A DNA stretch of 53,059 bases from JARFQH01 sp041299015 (GTDB lineage: Bacteria > Desulfobacterota > Desulfobacteria > Desulfobacterales > SG8-13). This document shows positions 41,853 to 48,961 of this stretch, in pieces; the first letter of the stretch is position 1; each line of letters starts with the position of its first letter. The stretch is taken from positions 1-53,059 of the forward strand of contig JBFYWB010000087.1 in NCBI GenBank assembly GCA_041299015.1, in the 5' to 3' direction. The notes beneath the pieces were generated by a model. That model made no database searches, was not told where the DNA came from, and saw nothing but the letters and a program-made list of their open reading frames with translations. A program made the position numbers and the translations under genes.

Positions 41853-43055
41853 TCAGGCCATCTGCGCGGGTGTAACGCCGGTCGGCGGCTTCTGGCGCTG
41901 CCGGGTGGCATAAGCGAACGCAGCGATGCCCAGAATCATCAGCGCGGCGCCGAGAGGAAATGCCGCCCGCAGTCGAAACAGATCCATCATCAACCCCGCC
42001 AGCATCGAACCGGCCAGCATTCCCATGCTGTGGGCCACAGTCAGCAGGGCCATAACCGACCCCATGGCCTCGTTTTTCTCGCCGACCAGAACCGCGGTCG
42101 CCATCAAGGCCGGCATGCAGATTCCTCCACCGATACCGAACATGACGCTGGCCAGCACCATTTCCTCTATTCTATCGGCCCAAAAATAGGATAAAATGGC
42201 ACCGCTGATCAGTGCACCGCCGAGGATGACCATCAGTTTCTTGTTGAGCCGGTCGGCGACATAACCCATCGGCAATTGGATGGTGCCGCTGACGAAAATC
42301 CCCAGCATCACCAGGAAGCCGGTGGAGGTGCTGGACAAGCCCAACTCGGCGTCGGCGAGAACCGGCAGAAAGCCCCAAATGATACCGATACAGGCGGTGT
42401 AGGCCAAGCGAAAAAAAAAGAGGCCGGCGAGCTCACGGTTTTGCATTAGTTGTTGCCACCCGGTCGGTTCTCTTGCACCTCGGACCACTCTTTCGGAACG
42501 AACCGGCGGCAGCAAGAAGAGACTCAAAAAGAAACCGATGAGAGAAAGTCCGCCCATTGCCCAAAAGGCCGCATCGAGACCGAACCGATCATGGATCAGA
42601 CCTCCCAGAACCGGCCCGAGACTCAGGCCGAAAAAGACCGACATGTTGAAGAGGCCCATCGTAAACCCCTCGCGCCCGGCGGGAGTGATATCACCCACAT
42701 AGGCCTGGATCACCGGCATCAACATGGCCGAGGCGACGCCTTGGATGAGCCGTATCAGGATGAGGGAGCCGATGCTCTCGGAAATTAAGAAGGCGATCGA
42801 GACGATGGTGTAGGCCAGCAATCCGGGGACAATCAACGTCTTGCGGCCTTTCTTGTCCGATAACTGGCCGAAAAACGGTAAAAAAATAGTCCGGGAGAGA
42901 GTAAAGGCACCAAAGATCAGCCCGATATAAAGGCCACCGGCGCCAAGCGTTCGGGCATAAATCGGAAGGAGCGGGACCACGATGCCGACACCGGATATGG
43001 TGGCAAAAATCGAAAAAAAGAGGGTGATGAAGATTAGTTTATCCCGTTTCGGCAT
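41853..43055 (-). CDS. major facilitator superfamily transporter (multidrug-efflux-like)
   Basis: A 400-aa inner-membrane protein with 12 predicted helices. It has the MFS motif A in loop 2-3 (GQLSDKKGRKTLIVPG) and a degenerate copy in loop 8-9 (GYVADRLNKKLMVILGG), plus the PVIQAYVGDITPAGREGFTMG segment of helix 4-5, typical of drug:H+ antiporters of the DHA1 group. The start is the ATG at 43055 (MPKRDKLIF) with GGAAAG four bases upstream; an in-frame GTG at 43097 is less likely. The substrate cannot be inferred. It appears to be last in a leftward pair with the YgjP-like protease. Confidence 0.88.
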   Translation of the reverse strand: MPKRDKLIFITLFFSIFATISGVGIVVPLLPIYARTLGAGGLYIGLIFGAFTLSRTIFLPFFGQLSDKKGRKTLIVPGLLAYTIVSIAFLISESIGSLILIRLIQGVASAMLMPVIQAYVGDITPAGREGFTMGLFNMSVFFGLSLGPVLGGLIHDRFGLDAAFWAMGGLSLIGFFLSLFLLPPVRSERVVRGAREPTGWQQLMQNRELAGLFFFRLAYTACIGIIWGFLPVLADAELGLSSTSTGFLVMLGIFVSGTIQLPMGYVADRLNKKLMVILGGALISGAILSYFWADRIEEMVLASVMFGIGGGICMPALMATAVLVGEKNEAMGSVMALLTVAHSMGMLAGSMLAGLMMDLFRLRAAFPLGAALMILGIAAFAYATRQRQKPPTGVTPAQMA

Positions 43056-43122
43056 GCCGCTTTCCGCCGTGACGCCGCTGCCGGAGCACCGCGCCACCGT
43101 CTAAACAAGGCCCTTTGGTCTC

Positions 43123-43713
43123 TCAAAGCTGAATCAGCAGGTGGCTGTACGCATTGAGCCGGGACCTCAGCATCCGGGCGTCTCCGACCAGGTCGTCCAG
43201 CTCTCTCCAGAACTGCCGGCCGTGATTTTTAATGCGGGTGTGCAGGAGTTCGTGAAGGATGACGTAGGACATGAGCTGCTTCGGTAGGTGAACCAGGTTG
43301 AAATTCAAACTGATATTGTTGTCGGCAGAACAACTGCCCCAAAGCGTTTTCTGCCTGCGGACCGACACGTTGCCGATCTCGAACCCATAGCGCTTCGCGA
43401 GGGTTTTAAGCTCCTGCACTAGGAATTCTCGGGCTTCGCCGGGTTCGGTCTCAGCCATCCCGATAGCCGCGCGCAGGCGTTTCTGCTCTAATTGCCGGGC
43501 TTTCGATAGGTGCTTGGCGATCCAGTCTGCCTTGGAGACCACAAATTGTTCGACCTGTTTGAGGGTCACCCCGCGAGGGATCGTCACCCCGATCCCGCTG
43601 AACGGCTTCACCGTCAGGTTCAGGTGGCGGGCCCTGCGGCTGCGCTTCAGGCGGATCAATCCGAGGCCGTCGATTTCGACAGAATCCACTTTACCGGTGC
43701 ACTTTTTTTGCAT
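43123..43713 (-). CDS. YgjP-like (M48-related, DUF45) metallopeptidase
   Basis: A 196-aa protein with the zinc-binding HELLHTRIKNHGRQFW motif (HExxH plus a downstream His) and the family's RRQKTLWGSCSADNNISLNFNLV stretch. Family members (E. coli YgjP) are cytosolic predicted proteases without firmly known substrates, often encoded near restriction or DNA genes in other species. The start at 43713 (MQKKCTGKVDSV) has AAAGGT upstream; the frame is open to 43782 without similarity. It is followed by the MFS gene after about 65 bp and preceded by a 423-bp gene-free region that contains a candidate small RNA. Confidence 0.85.
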   Translation of the reverse strand: MQKKCTGKVDSVEIDGLGLIRLKRSRRARHLNLTVKPFSGIGVTIPRGVTLKQVEQFVVSKADWIAKHLSKARQLEQKRLRAAIGMAETEPGEAREFLVQELKTLAKRYGFEIGNVSVRRQKTLWGSCSADNNISLNFNLVHLPKQLMSYVILHELLHTRIKNHGRQFWRELDDLVGDARMLRSRLNAYSHLLIQL

Positions 43714-43862
43714 GCCAAATGGACCTTTCGAAAGCGGCTCCGGTGATGATCTGAGCAACGGTGCGGGGCAGCGGCTATCCACGGCGATGCCTCACCGGTG
43801 CGCGGTGTGTCGGCTACCGGCAACTCCGGATGGCGACGGAAAGGCTAAGGATTTCCAAGTTC

Positions 43863-43898
43863 AAAAAAAAACCCGGTTGCCGTGTCAGCAACAGGGTT
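43863..43898 (-). terminator. rho-independent terminator of the candidate small RNA
   Basis: On the minus strand AACCCTGTTGC and GCAACCGGGTT (43870-43898) form two 5-bp blocks with one internal mismatch and a 7-nt loop, followed by eight T residues (43863-43870). It would also stop read-through from the saccharopine dehydrogenase-like gene. Confidence 0.75.
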
Positions 43899-44012
43899 CA
43901 GAAAAGCGCTTTAGCAATTTTTTAAGTCATGAGGGAATGCAAGCTGCTGATCAAATTAAACCCTCCCCAGCTATGCTCCCCGGCAGGGGATCGAACAACG
44001 GCGTGTAGCCTT
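43863..44012 (-). ncRNA. candidate small RNA (about 150 nt) downstream of the saccharopine dehydrogenase-like gene
   Basis: Bounded by a strong promoter (44019-44046) and an intrinsic terminator (43863-43898), both on the minus strand. The interior can form a CCCC-TGCC-GGGG hairpin and a longer GAGGG...CCCTC stem. No family I know (6S, SRP, tmRNA, RNase P) fits. A 33-codon frame (44020 to 43922), with GGAG before ATGATG, overlaps the -10 and could instead make this a tiny mRNA. With the promoter and terminator it accounts for the 43714-44136 gap. Confidence 0.5.
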
Positions 44013-44018
44013 GAGGTC

Positions 44019-44055
44019 ATCATATCAACTCCGCCTCGCTTGTCAATAACTTTTT
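44019..44055 (-). promoter_or_regulatory. strong sigma-70 promoter for the candidate small RNA
   Basis: Minus strand: TTGACA (44041-44046), 16-bp spacer, TATGAT (44019-44024) preceded by TGA, giving an extended -10. An A-tract (complement of TTTTT, 44051-44055) just upstream could act as an UP element. The start site would be near 44012. Confidence 0.65.
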
Positions 44056-44136
44056 GACCTAATCCATAACTACCTGATATAATGTAAATTATTTCATTTA
44101 CACCAATATCTGGCAAAGTATTACGTTATACTACAC

Positions 44137-45249
44137 TTAATGGTTGCAATCGGGCGGATTGTGCGGGCTGCTTTTACAGGCGGAATCATAAACCTGGCGG
44201 CCCCAGCGGGTCGAAAAGAAGTCTTCGATGGCAATGTCTTCCTGCCTGACAAAACCGGGTGTCAATTTGCCGCGGCAGAACAATTCCAGCATCGCCACCA
44301 GGCCGGCTGCGGTCGATAGTTGAATTGCCGATAGTTGGTTCCCGTCGATGATCCGGCCGTATATTTTTTTGACGAAATTTCGCTGCATCACCGGACCGGC
44401 AGTATGCCCGACCACGTTGACGTACATAATGACGACGTCCTGCTCTGTCAAAGGCACTTCCTGATCGAAGATCTGTGTCAAAACGTGTCGGTTTCGGCCG
44501 AGGTTCAGATCGTGCAGGAGAAAACGCATCAAATCCCGGTGTCCGGGATAGCGGATGGTTTTATAGTTCAGATCGCCGATGCGGCCTTCAAACGTCTCGC
44601 ACATGGTCGCCACTCCGCCGGAAGTGTTGAAAGCTTCATATTCCGTACCGTCGATGGTCAACCGCTCGAGTCCCTCCAGCGGCAAGGCCTTGATGCGGCA
44701 TCCATTGTACAATGCTTCCGATAGCTGGCAGTACTCGTTGATCAGACCCGCCGTGCTCCAGCTCAGGTAATACTTCATCGAATTGCTGGCATAGAGCGGC
44801 AGGGCCCCGACGCGCAGCTCAAGACTTCGTACGGTTTCGAACATGCGGGCATAGCTGCTGCCGATGATGTTGATGGCGCCGGGGGCCAGTCCGCACTGCG
44901 GCACAAATGGGACGGCGGCGCTCTGGGCCAAACCACGGATATACGAGGTGGTTTCCACATCCTCGGTCAGGTCGAAGTAGGCCACTTCCTCCCGGGCGCA
45001 CGTTTCAGCGATTTTTCGGTTCAGATAAAAGGGAGCCGCGCTGACGACGGCATCGCGGCCGGCGATGAGTTTGCGGAGTTCAATCGGGTCATTGATGTCG
45101 AGTTGGGTGTAGGACCTTGCCGCCAAGGAATCGACAACCGGCTTTTCGGCGATATCGCCGATCAGGATGTCCGAGCAGAAGTCGCTCTTGTGCAACATGA
45201 GGGCAATCGCCGAGCCGACCTTTCCGGCACCCAGTATCGTTATTTTCAT
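44137..45249 (-). CDS. saccharopine dehydrogenase-family oxidoreductase
   Basis: A 370-aa protein with an N-terminal Rossmann domain (ITILGAGKVGSAIALMLHKS, residues 3-22) and the saccharopine dehydrogenase C-terminal domain, with the pattern VPQCGLAPGAINIIGSSYAR and AFNTSGGVATMCETFEGRIG. Members include lysine 6-dehydrogenase, carboxynorspermidine dehydrogenase and saccharopine reductase. YKTIRYPGHRDLMRFLL is shared by several of them, so the exact substrate is open. No aldehyde dehydrogenase or decarboxylase is adjacent. It stands alone, with leftward promoter-terminator units in both flanking intergenic spaces. Confidence 0.8.
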   Translation of the reverse strand: MKITILGAGKVGSAIALMLHKSDFCSDILIGDIAEKPVVDSLAARSYTQLDINDPIELRKLIAGRDAVVSAAPFYLNRKIAETCAREEVAYFDLTEDVETTSYIRGLAQSAAVPFVPQCGLAPGAINIIGSSYARMFETVRSLELRVGALPLYASNSMKYYLSWSTAGLINEYCQLSEALYNGCRIKALPLEGLERLTIDGTEYEAFNTSGGVATMCETFEGRIGDLNYKTIRYPGHRDLMRFLLHDLNLGRNRHVLTQIFDQEVPLTEQDVVIMYVNVVGHTAGPVMQRNFVKKIYGRIIDGNQLSAIQLSTAAGLVAMLELFCRGKLTPGFVRQEDIAIEDFFSTRWGRQVYDSACKSSPHNPPDCNH

Positions 45250-45340
45250 GATCGGACGCGCATATCCAATGACTATTTTTAAATCAGCGTCGCCGCGATA
45301 GCCGTGGCGGCCGCATTTACCCGCATCGAAACCGACAGCC

Positions 45341-45375
45341 CAACAAAAGGCGGGTCACAGGGGATGTGACCCGCC
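45341..45375 (-). terminator. rho-independent terminator of the anti-SD small RNA
   Basis: GGCGGGTCAC and its exact complement GTGACCCGCC form a perfect 10-bp stem (45349-45358 with 45366-45375) around a 7-nt loop, followed on the minus strand by TTTTGTTG. The stem is GC-rich; the T-tract is interrupted. Confidence 0.7.
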
Positions 45376-45420
45376 CACAATGAAAGGAGGTTGTTGTGCC
45401 AAGTCATCAACCTGACACGC
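45341..45420 (-). ncRNA. candidate anti-Shine-Dalgarno small RNA (about 80 nt)
   Basis: Predicted from a leftward promoter (45427-45456) and a strong terminator (45349-45375). Between them, CACAA and TTGTG (45394-45398 and 45376-45380) close a 13-nt loop reading CAACCTCCTTTCA, so ACCUCCUUUC, identical to the usual 3' tail of bacterial 16S rRNA, would be exposed. Loops with CUCCU are a known design of sRNAs that pair with ribosome-binding sites. The terminator stem abuts this hairpin. With promoter and terminator it explains most of the 395-bp gap 45250-45644; I see nothing else there. Confidence 0.6.
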
Positions 45421-45426
45421 GGCCTC

Positions 45427-45466
45427 ATCATGACATCCTACGATGTGGCATGTCAAGTCTTTTTTT
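45427..45466 (-). promoter_or_regulatory. sigma-70 promoter for the anti-SD small RNA
   Basis: Minus strand: TTGACA (45451-45456), 18-bp spacer, CATGAT (45427-45432) preceded by TGT as an extended -10. A seven-base A-tract upstream (complement of 45460-45466) resembles an UP element. The layout matches that of the promoter at 44019-44055. Confidence 0.55.
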
Positions 45467-45644
45467 GCCCCCCGCAGCGGGCCGAAAGACCGGGATACCG
45501 ACGCCATCAAATTGATAAGAATATGCTGTTTCGGCGTTCAGTACCGGTCAGCGTATGAAAGATTGACAATGAACGTAAATTCGCCTACCAATTGATGCGC
45601 CGCCCATCGCCAAACGGATTGGATTTTGAGATTGGCAGGAGCGG

Positions 45645-47003
45645 CTATGTTCCTCCGTCTGAGCGCAGCTTTTTCAGGGTTTCCTCGACCAGATTTCTGA
45701 TTTCCCGCAAACGGGTTTCCGTCATGGCCTCGAACCGCAGCACCAGGGCCGGTTGGGTGTTGGAGGCCCGCACCAGTCCCCAGCCGTCGTCGAAGAGGAC
45801 CCTGGCACCATCGATATCGATCACCCGGTAATGCCGGCGGAAATAGTCCGTCACCTTCTCCACGAGGCCGAACTTGATCTCGTCCGGGCAATCGACGCGA
45901 ATTTCAGGGGTGGTCACCGTCGTCGGCACATCGGCCAACAGCTCGGAGATCTTGCGGCCGGTGGTGGAGAGAATCTCGAGCAGGCGGCAGGCGGCATAGG
46001 CGGCGTCGTCGAACCCGAGGTAGCGGTCGCTGAAAAACATGTGCCCGCTCATCTCCCCGGCCAGCGCCGCTTTTTCCGTTTTCATCTTTTTCTTGATCAG
46101 CGCGTGACCGGTGCGCCACATGATCGCCCGGCCGCCGTGTTTTTCGATATCATCGTACAGGGTCTGGGAGCATTTGACCTCCGCGATGAACGTGGCCCCC
46201 GGTTTTCGCGCCAGAATCTCCCTGGCAAAAATAATCATCAACTTGTCGCCGTAGATGATCCGCCCGCTCTCATCGACGACCCCGAGCCGGTCGCCGTCGC
46301 CGTCGAAACCGATGCCGATGTCCAGATCGTGCTTGAGAACCAGCGCGATGAGATCCTGCATGTTCGCCGCGACGGTCGGGTCGGCTTCGTGATTGGGGAA
46401 ATGGCCGTCCATCTCGCAGTAGATATCGTGAACCTCGCACCCGAGCCGCTGGATGATCGGCACCGCGACAACACCGGCGGTTCCGTTGCCGGCATCGACG
46501 CCGACCCGCAATGGGTGCGGCAGGTGGATGTTGTTCACAATGTAATCGGCATAGCTCGGGATGACGGCGGCGGAAGACAGCCGACCGCGACCCTGCATGA
46601 AATCTGAGCCCTGGATGAGGGCCAATATGGCCTGAATGTCTTCGCCGTGGATCGAGTCGAGGCCGAGGCAGAGTTTGAAGCCGTTGTACTCGGGGGGGTT
46701 GTGGCTGGCGGTGATCATTACGCCGCCGTCTTTTTTAAGATGCGGGATCGAAAAGTAAAAAACCGGCGTCGGGCACACCCCGATGTCGGTCACCTCGCAG
46801 CCGGTCGCCAGGAGTCCCTCGATGAGTTTTTGAGAATAGCCCGCGGAGGTCAGGCGGCAGTCGCGTCCTACGGTGATGCTGCGGGCGCCGCGCCGGCGCA
46901 GGAAGGTTCCCACCCCGCGGCCGATCGAGGCCACCTCCGCCGCCGTCATGTCCTTGCCGGCGATGCCCCTGATGTCATACTCCCTGAACATATGCGGATT
47001 CAT
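45645..47003 (-). CDS. phosphomannomutase/phosphoglucomutase
   Basis: A 452-aa alpha-D-phosphohexomutase of the AlgC type that interconverts hexose 6- and 1-phosphates for exopolysaccharide, LPS or glycogen precursors. It has FREYDIRGIAGKD at the start, the phosphoserine loop ITASHNPPEYNGFKL (active Ser in TASHNP, about residue 99), the metal loop GFDGDGDRLGVVDE, the sugar-specificity loop GEMSGHMFF and the phosphate-binding RASNTQPALVLRFEA. Presence of GEMSGH fits dual mannose/glucose use. It is last in the leftward run from the isochorismatase-like gene, 20 bp after rtcB. Confidence 0.93.
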   Translation of the reverse strand: MNPHMFREYDIRGIAGKDMTAAEVASIGRGVGTFLRRRGARSITVGRDCRLTSAGYSQKLIEGLLATGCEVTDIGVCPTPVFYFSIPHLKKDGGVMITASHNPPEYNGFKLCLGLDSIHGEDIQAILALIQGSDFMQGRGRLSSAAVIPSYADYIVNNIHLPHPLRVGVDAGNGTAGVVAVPIIQRLGCEVHDIYCEMDGHFPNHEADPTVAANMQDLIALVLKHDLDIGIGFDGDGDRLGVVDESGRIIYGDKLMIIFAREILARKPGATFIAEVKCSQTLYDDIEKHGGRAIMWRTGHALIKKKMKTEKAALAGEMSGHMFFSDRYLGFDDAAYAACRLLEILSTTGRKISELLADVPTTVTTPEIRVDCPDEIKFGLVEKVTDYFRRHYRVIDIDGARVLFDDGWGLVRASNTQPALVLRFEAMTETRLREIRNLVEETLKKLRSDGGT

Positions 47004-47023
47004 TCATTGCCCTCCTTTGCAGT

Positions 47024-48457
47024 TCAGCCCTTGACCACGGCGATCGGCCGCAACTTGGCCACTTTTCGGGATATGCCGGCCCCATGAACAACTGCCACGA
47101 CTTCGGAAACGTCCTTGTAGGCGTCGGGCATCTCTTCCGCGAGCGTGCCGCGACCGGTCCAGCGGACCAATATGCCCTTGTCTTCCAACTCACGGTGTAT
47201 CGACCGGCCTCTGCTGGCCTTCACGGCGGCCTTGCGGCTCAGCAGCCGGCCGGCACCATGGCAGGTTGAACCGAACGTATCTGCCATGGCCTTTTCGGTC
47301 CCCACCAGCACATAGGAGGCCGTGCCCATGTCGCCGGGGATGATCACCGGTTGTCCGACCAGCCGGTAGGCTTCATTCAGCGCGGGGTGCCCGGCCGGAA
47401 AGGAGCGGGTTGCGCCTTTGCGATGCACGCAGACGGTGCGCGTTATGCCGTCGATGACGTGATCCTCTTTTTTGGCGATGTTATGGCAGACATCGTAAAC
47501 CAGCCGCATGCGCAGGTCCCGCGGCCCTAAACCGAAGACCCGCTGGAAGACCTCGCGCGATCGGTGCAACAGTATCTGCCGGTTGGCCCAGGCGTAGTTG
47601 GCTGCGCAGGCCATGGCGTGCAGGTAGCGCGCGCCCATTTCCGACTGCAGCATGGCGCAGGCCAACTGACGGTCCGGCAGCTGGATGCCGAGTTTTTGAA
47701 CGTGTTTGGTCATCGCAGCCAGAAAATCGTCGCAGACCTGGTAGCCGAACCCGCGGGATCCGCAGTGGAGCATGACCGTCACCTGCCCCGCGAAAAGGCC
47801 GAAGACCGCGGCCACATCGGGATCGAAGATTGTTTCGACCACGCCGACCTCGAGAAAGTGGTTACCGGCCCCCAGGGTCCCCAGCTGCTTTTGACCCCGC
47901 TCCAGGGCGCGGGCGCTCACCAGTTCAGGATCGGCATCGGGCAAACATCCACCGTCTTCGGTGTGCTCGAGGTCGCCATTCTCTCCGAAACCCTGCCGCA
48001 GCGCCCAGCGGCTCCCGTCCCTAAGCACCTTCTTTTCTTCGGCTACCGAGAGTTTCAAGGAACCCTGCGACCCCACGCCCGATGGAATGTTCTGGTAGAG
48101 TGCATTGACGAGGGATTCAAGCTTCGGCCGAACGTCCGCCTCGACCAGGCCGGTTGCGGCCAGACGAACGCCGCAGTTGATGTCATAGCCCACACCGCCG
48201 GGTGAAACGATGCCGGTCTGCCAGTCGAACGCGGCCACGCCGCCGATGGGAAAACCATAGCCCCAGTGCATGTCCGGCATGGCCAGGGAGGCCTTGAGAA
48301 TACCGGGCAGCGTGGCGACATTGGCCACCTGTTTAAGCGGTTCCCTCTGATCGGAACCTTTCAGCATCTCGACGGAGGCGTAAACGATTCCGGGAACCCG
48401 CATGGAGCCGGTCATCGGAATTTCCCATTGATAGGGCGTGATCTGTCGGAGTTGCAT
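47024..48457 (-). CDS. rtcB: RNA-splicing ligase RtcB
   Basis: A 477-aa GTP- and Mn-dependent ligase that joins RNA 2',3'-cyclic phosphate or 3'-phosphate ends to 5'-OH ends, acting in RNA repair. Motifs: PGGVGYDINCGVRL (metal-binding Asp and Cys), GAGNHFLEVG, MLHCGSRGFGYQ, KKEDHVIDG and the guanylylated His in FGSTCHGAGR. The start is the ATG at 48457 (MQLRQITPYQWEIP); a GTG at 48484 adds nine residues without support. Length is standard. It lies downstream of its activator archease (75-bp gap), a widespread pairing. No RtcR-type regulator or RtcA cyclase is in the window. Confidence 0.95.
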   Translation of the reverse strand: MQLRQITPYQWEIPMTGSMRVPGIVYASVEMLKGSDQREPLKQVANVATLPGILKASLAMPDMHWGYGFPIGGVAAFDWQTGIVSPGGVGYDINCGVRLAATGLVEADVRPKLESLVNALYQNIPSGVGSQGSLKLSVAEEKKVLRDGSRWALRQGFGENGDLEHTEDGGCLPDADPELVSARALERGQKQLGTLGAGNHFLEVGVVETIFDPDVAAVFGLFAGQVTVMLHCGSRGFGYQVCDDFLAAMTKHVQKLGIQLPDRQLACAMLQSEMGARYLHAMACAANYAWANRQILLHRSREVFQRVFGLGPRDLRMRLVYDVCHNIAKKEDHVIDGITRTVCVHRKGATRSFPAGHPALNEAYRLVGQPVIIPGDMGTASYVLVGTEKAMADTFGSTCHGAGRLLSRKAAVKASRGRSIHRELEDKGILVRWTGRGTLAEEMPDAYKDVSEVVAVVHGAGISRKVAKLRPIAVVKG

Positions 48458-48532
48458 GGCGTTATTTCCGGACGGGCGTGTCACATCGCCGTCTGAAGAA
48501 GGGGGATTTTACAAATGCCTTTGAAATTTTCT

Positions 48533-48946
48533 CTATACGTCAAAAATGATCCTCGCCTCCCAGCCTGTCAAATTCCGTTGGACCGTTATCTGGTGATAGG
48601 TGACGGCTTTGATCTCGCTGCCGAGCGCATGTCGCGCCGGGTCGAAGGAATCGACGCTGACTTCGGCGGTGATGCGGCCGGCGCTGATCTCAAGAATCTC
48701 CGTCGCATGCACCAAAAGCCCTTTCCCCGACCACAGAAACAGCAATTCCCGCAGCCAGTTGACCATCAGGTCCGGCCAGTCCGCCCCTTCAACCGTCAGG
48801 CTGAGGGACTGCGCGGCGCGCACCGATTCGGGGGCGACCATGATGTCGAACATGGCCCGAGCGGCGGTGGCGAACAGCGCGGCCGGATCGGCGCCGAAAA
48901 CGTCCAGGCCGACATCCGCGGTATGGTCGATGATTCTGTATTTCAC
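48533..48946 (-). CDS. archease, RtcB activator
   Basis: A 137-aa archease: a small acidic protein that accelerates RtcB guanylylation and allows multiple turnovers. The N-terminus YRIIDHTADVGLDVFGAD carries the metal-site Asp/His residues of the family, followed by LFATAARAMFDIM, LMVNWLRELLFLW and the C-terminal VKAVTYHQITVQRN and GWEARIIFDV pattern. Length matches bacterial archeases. It precedes rtcB on the same strand and follows the moeA-type fusion after 15 bp. Confidence 0.93.
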   Translation of the reverse strand: MKYRIIDHTADVGLDVFGADPAALFATAARAMFDIMVAPESVRAAQSLSLTVEGADWPDLMVNWLRELLFLWSGKGLLVHATEILEISAGRITAEVSVDSFDPARHALGSEIKAVTYHQITVQRNLTGWEARIIFDV

Positions 48947-48961
48947 CTGTGCCGATCCCGC

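Noticed and set aside
43922..44020. 33-codon frame with GGAG before ATGATG
   Set aside because: Its start codons overlap the -10 of a strong promoter, so the main transcript from there would lack the ribosome site. Retained only as an alternative for the candidate RNA.
45431..45466. Plus-strand terminator (TGACAT...ATGTCA followed by TTTTTT)
   Set aside because: No plus-strand gene lies upstream, and the same bases serve better as the -35 and upstream A-tract of the leftward promoter.
45396..45515. Plus-strand GTG frame behind a perfect AAAGGAGG site, opposite the anti-SD small RNA
   Set aside because: The peptide has no recognisable features and runs through a hairpin and T-run, while the opposite strand gives a coherent promoter-hairpin-terminator unit. 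Kept only as the rival reading.
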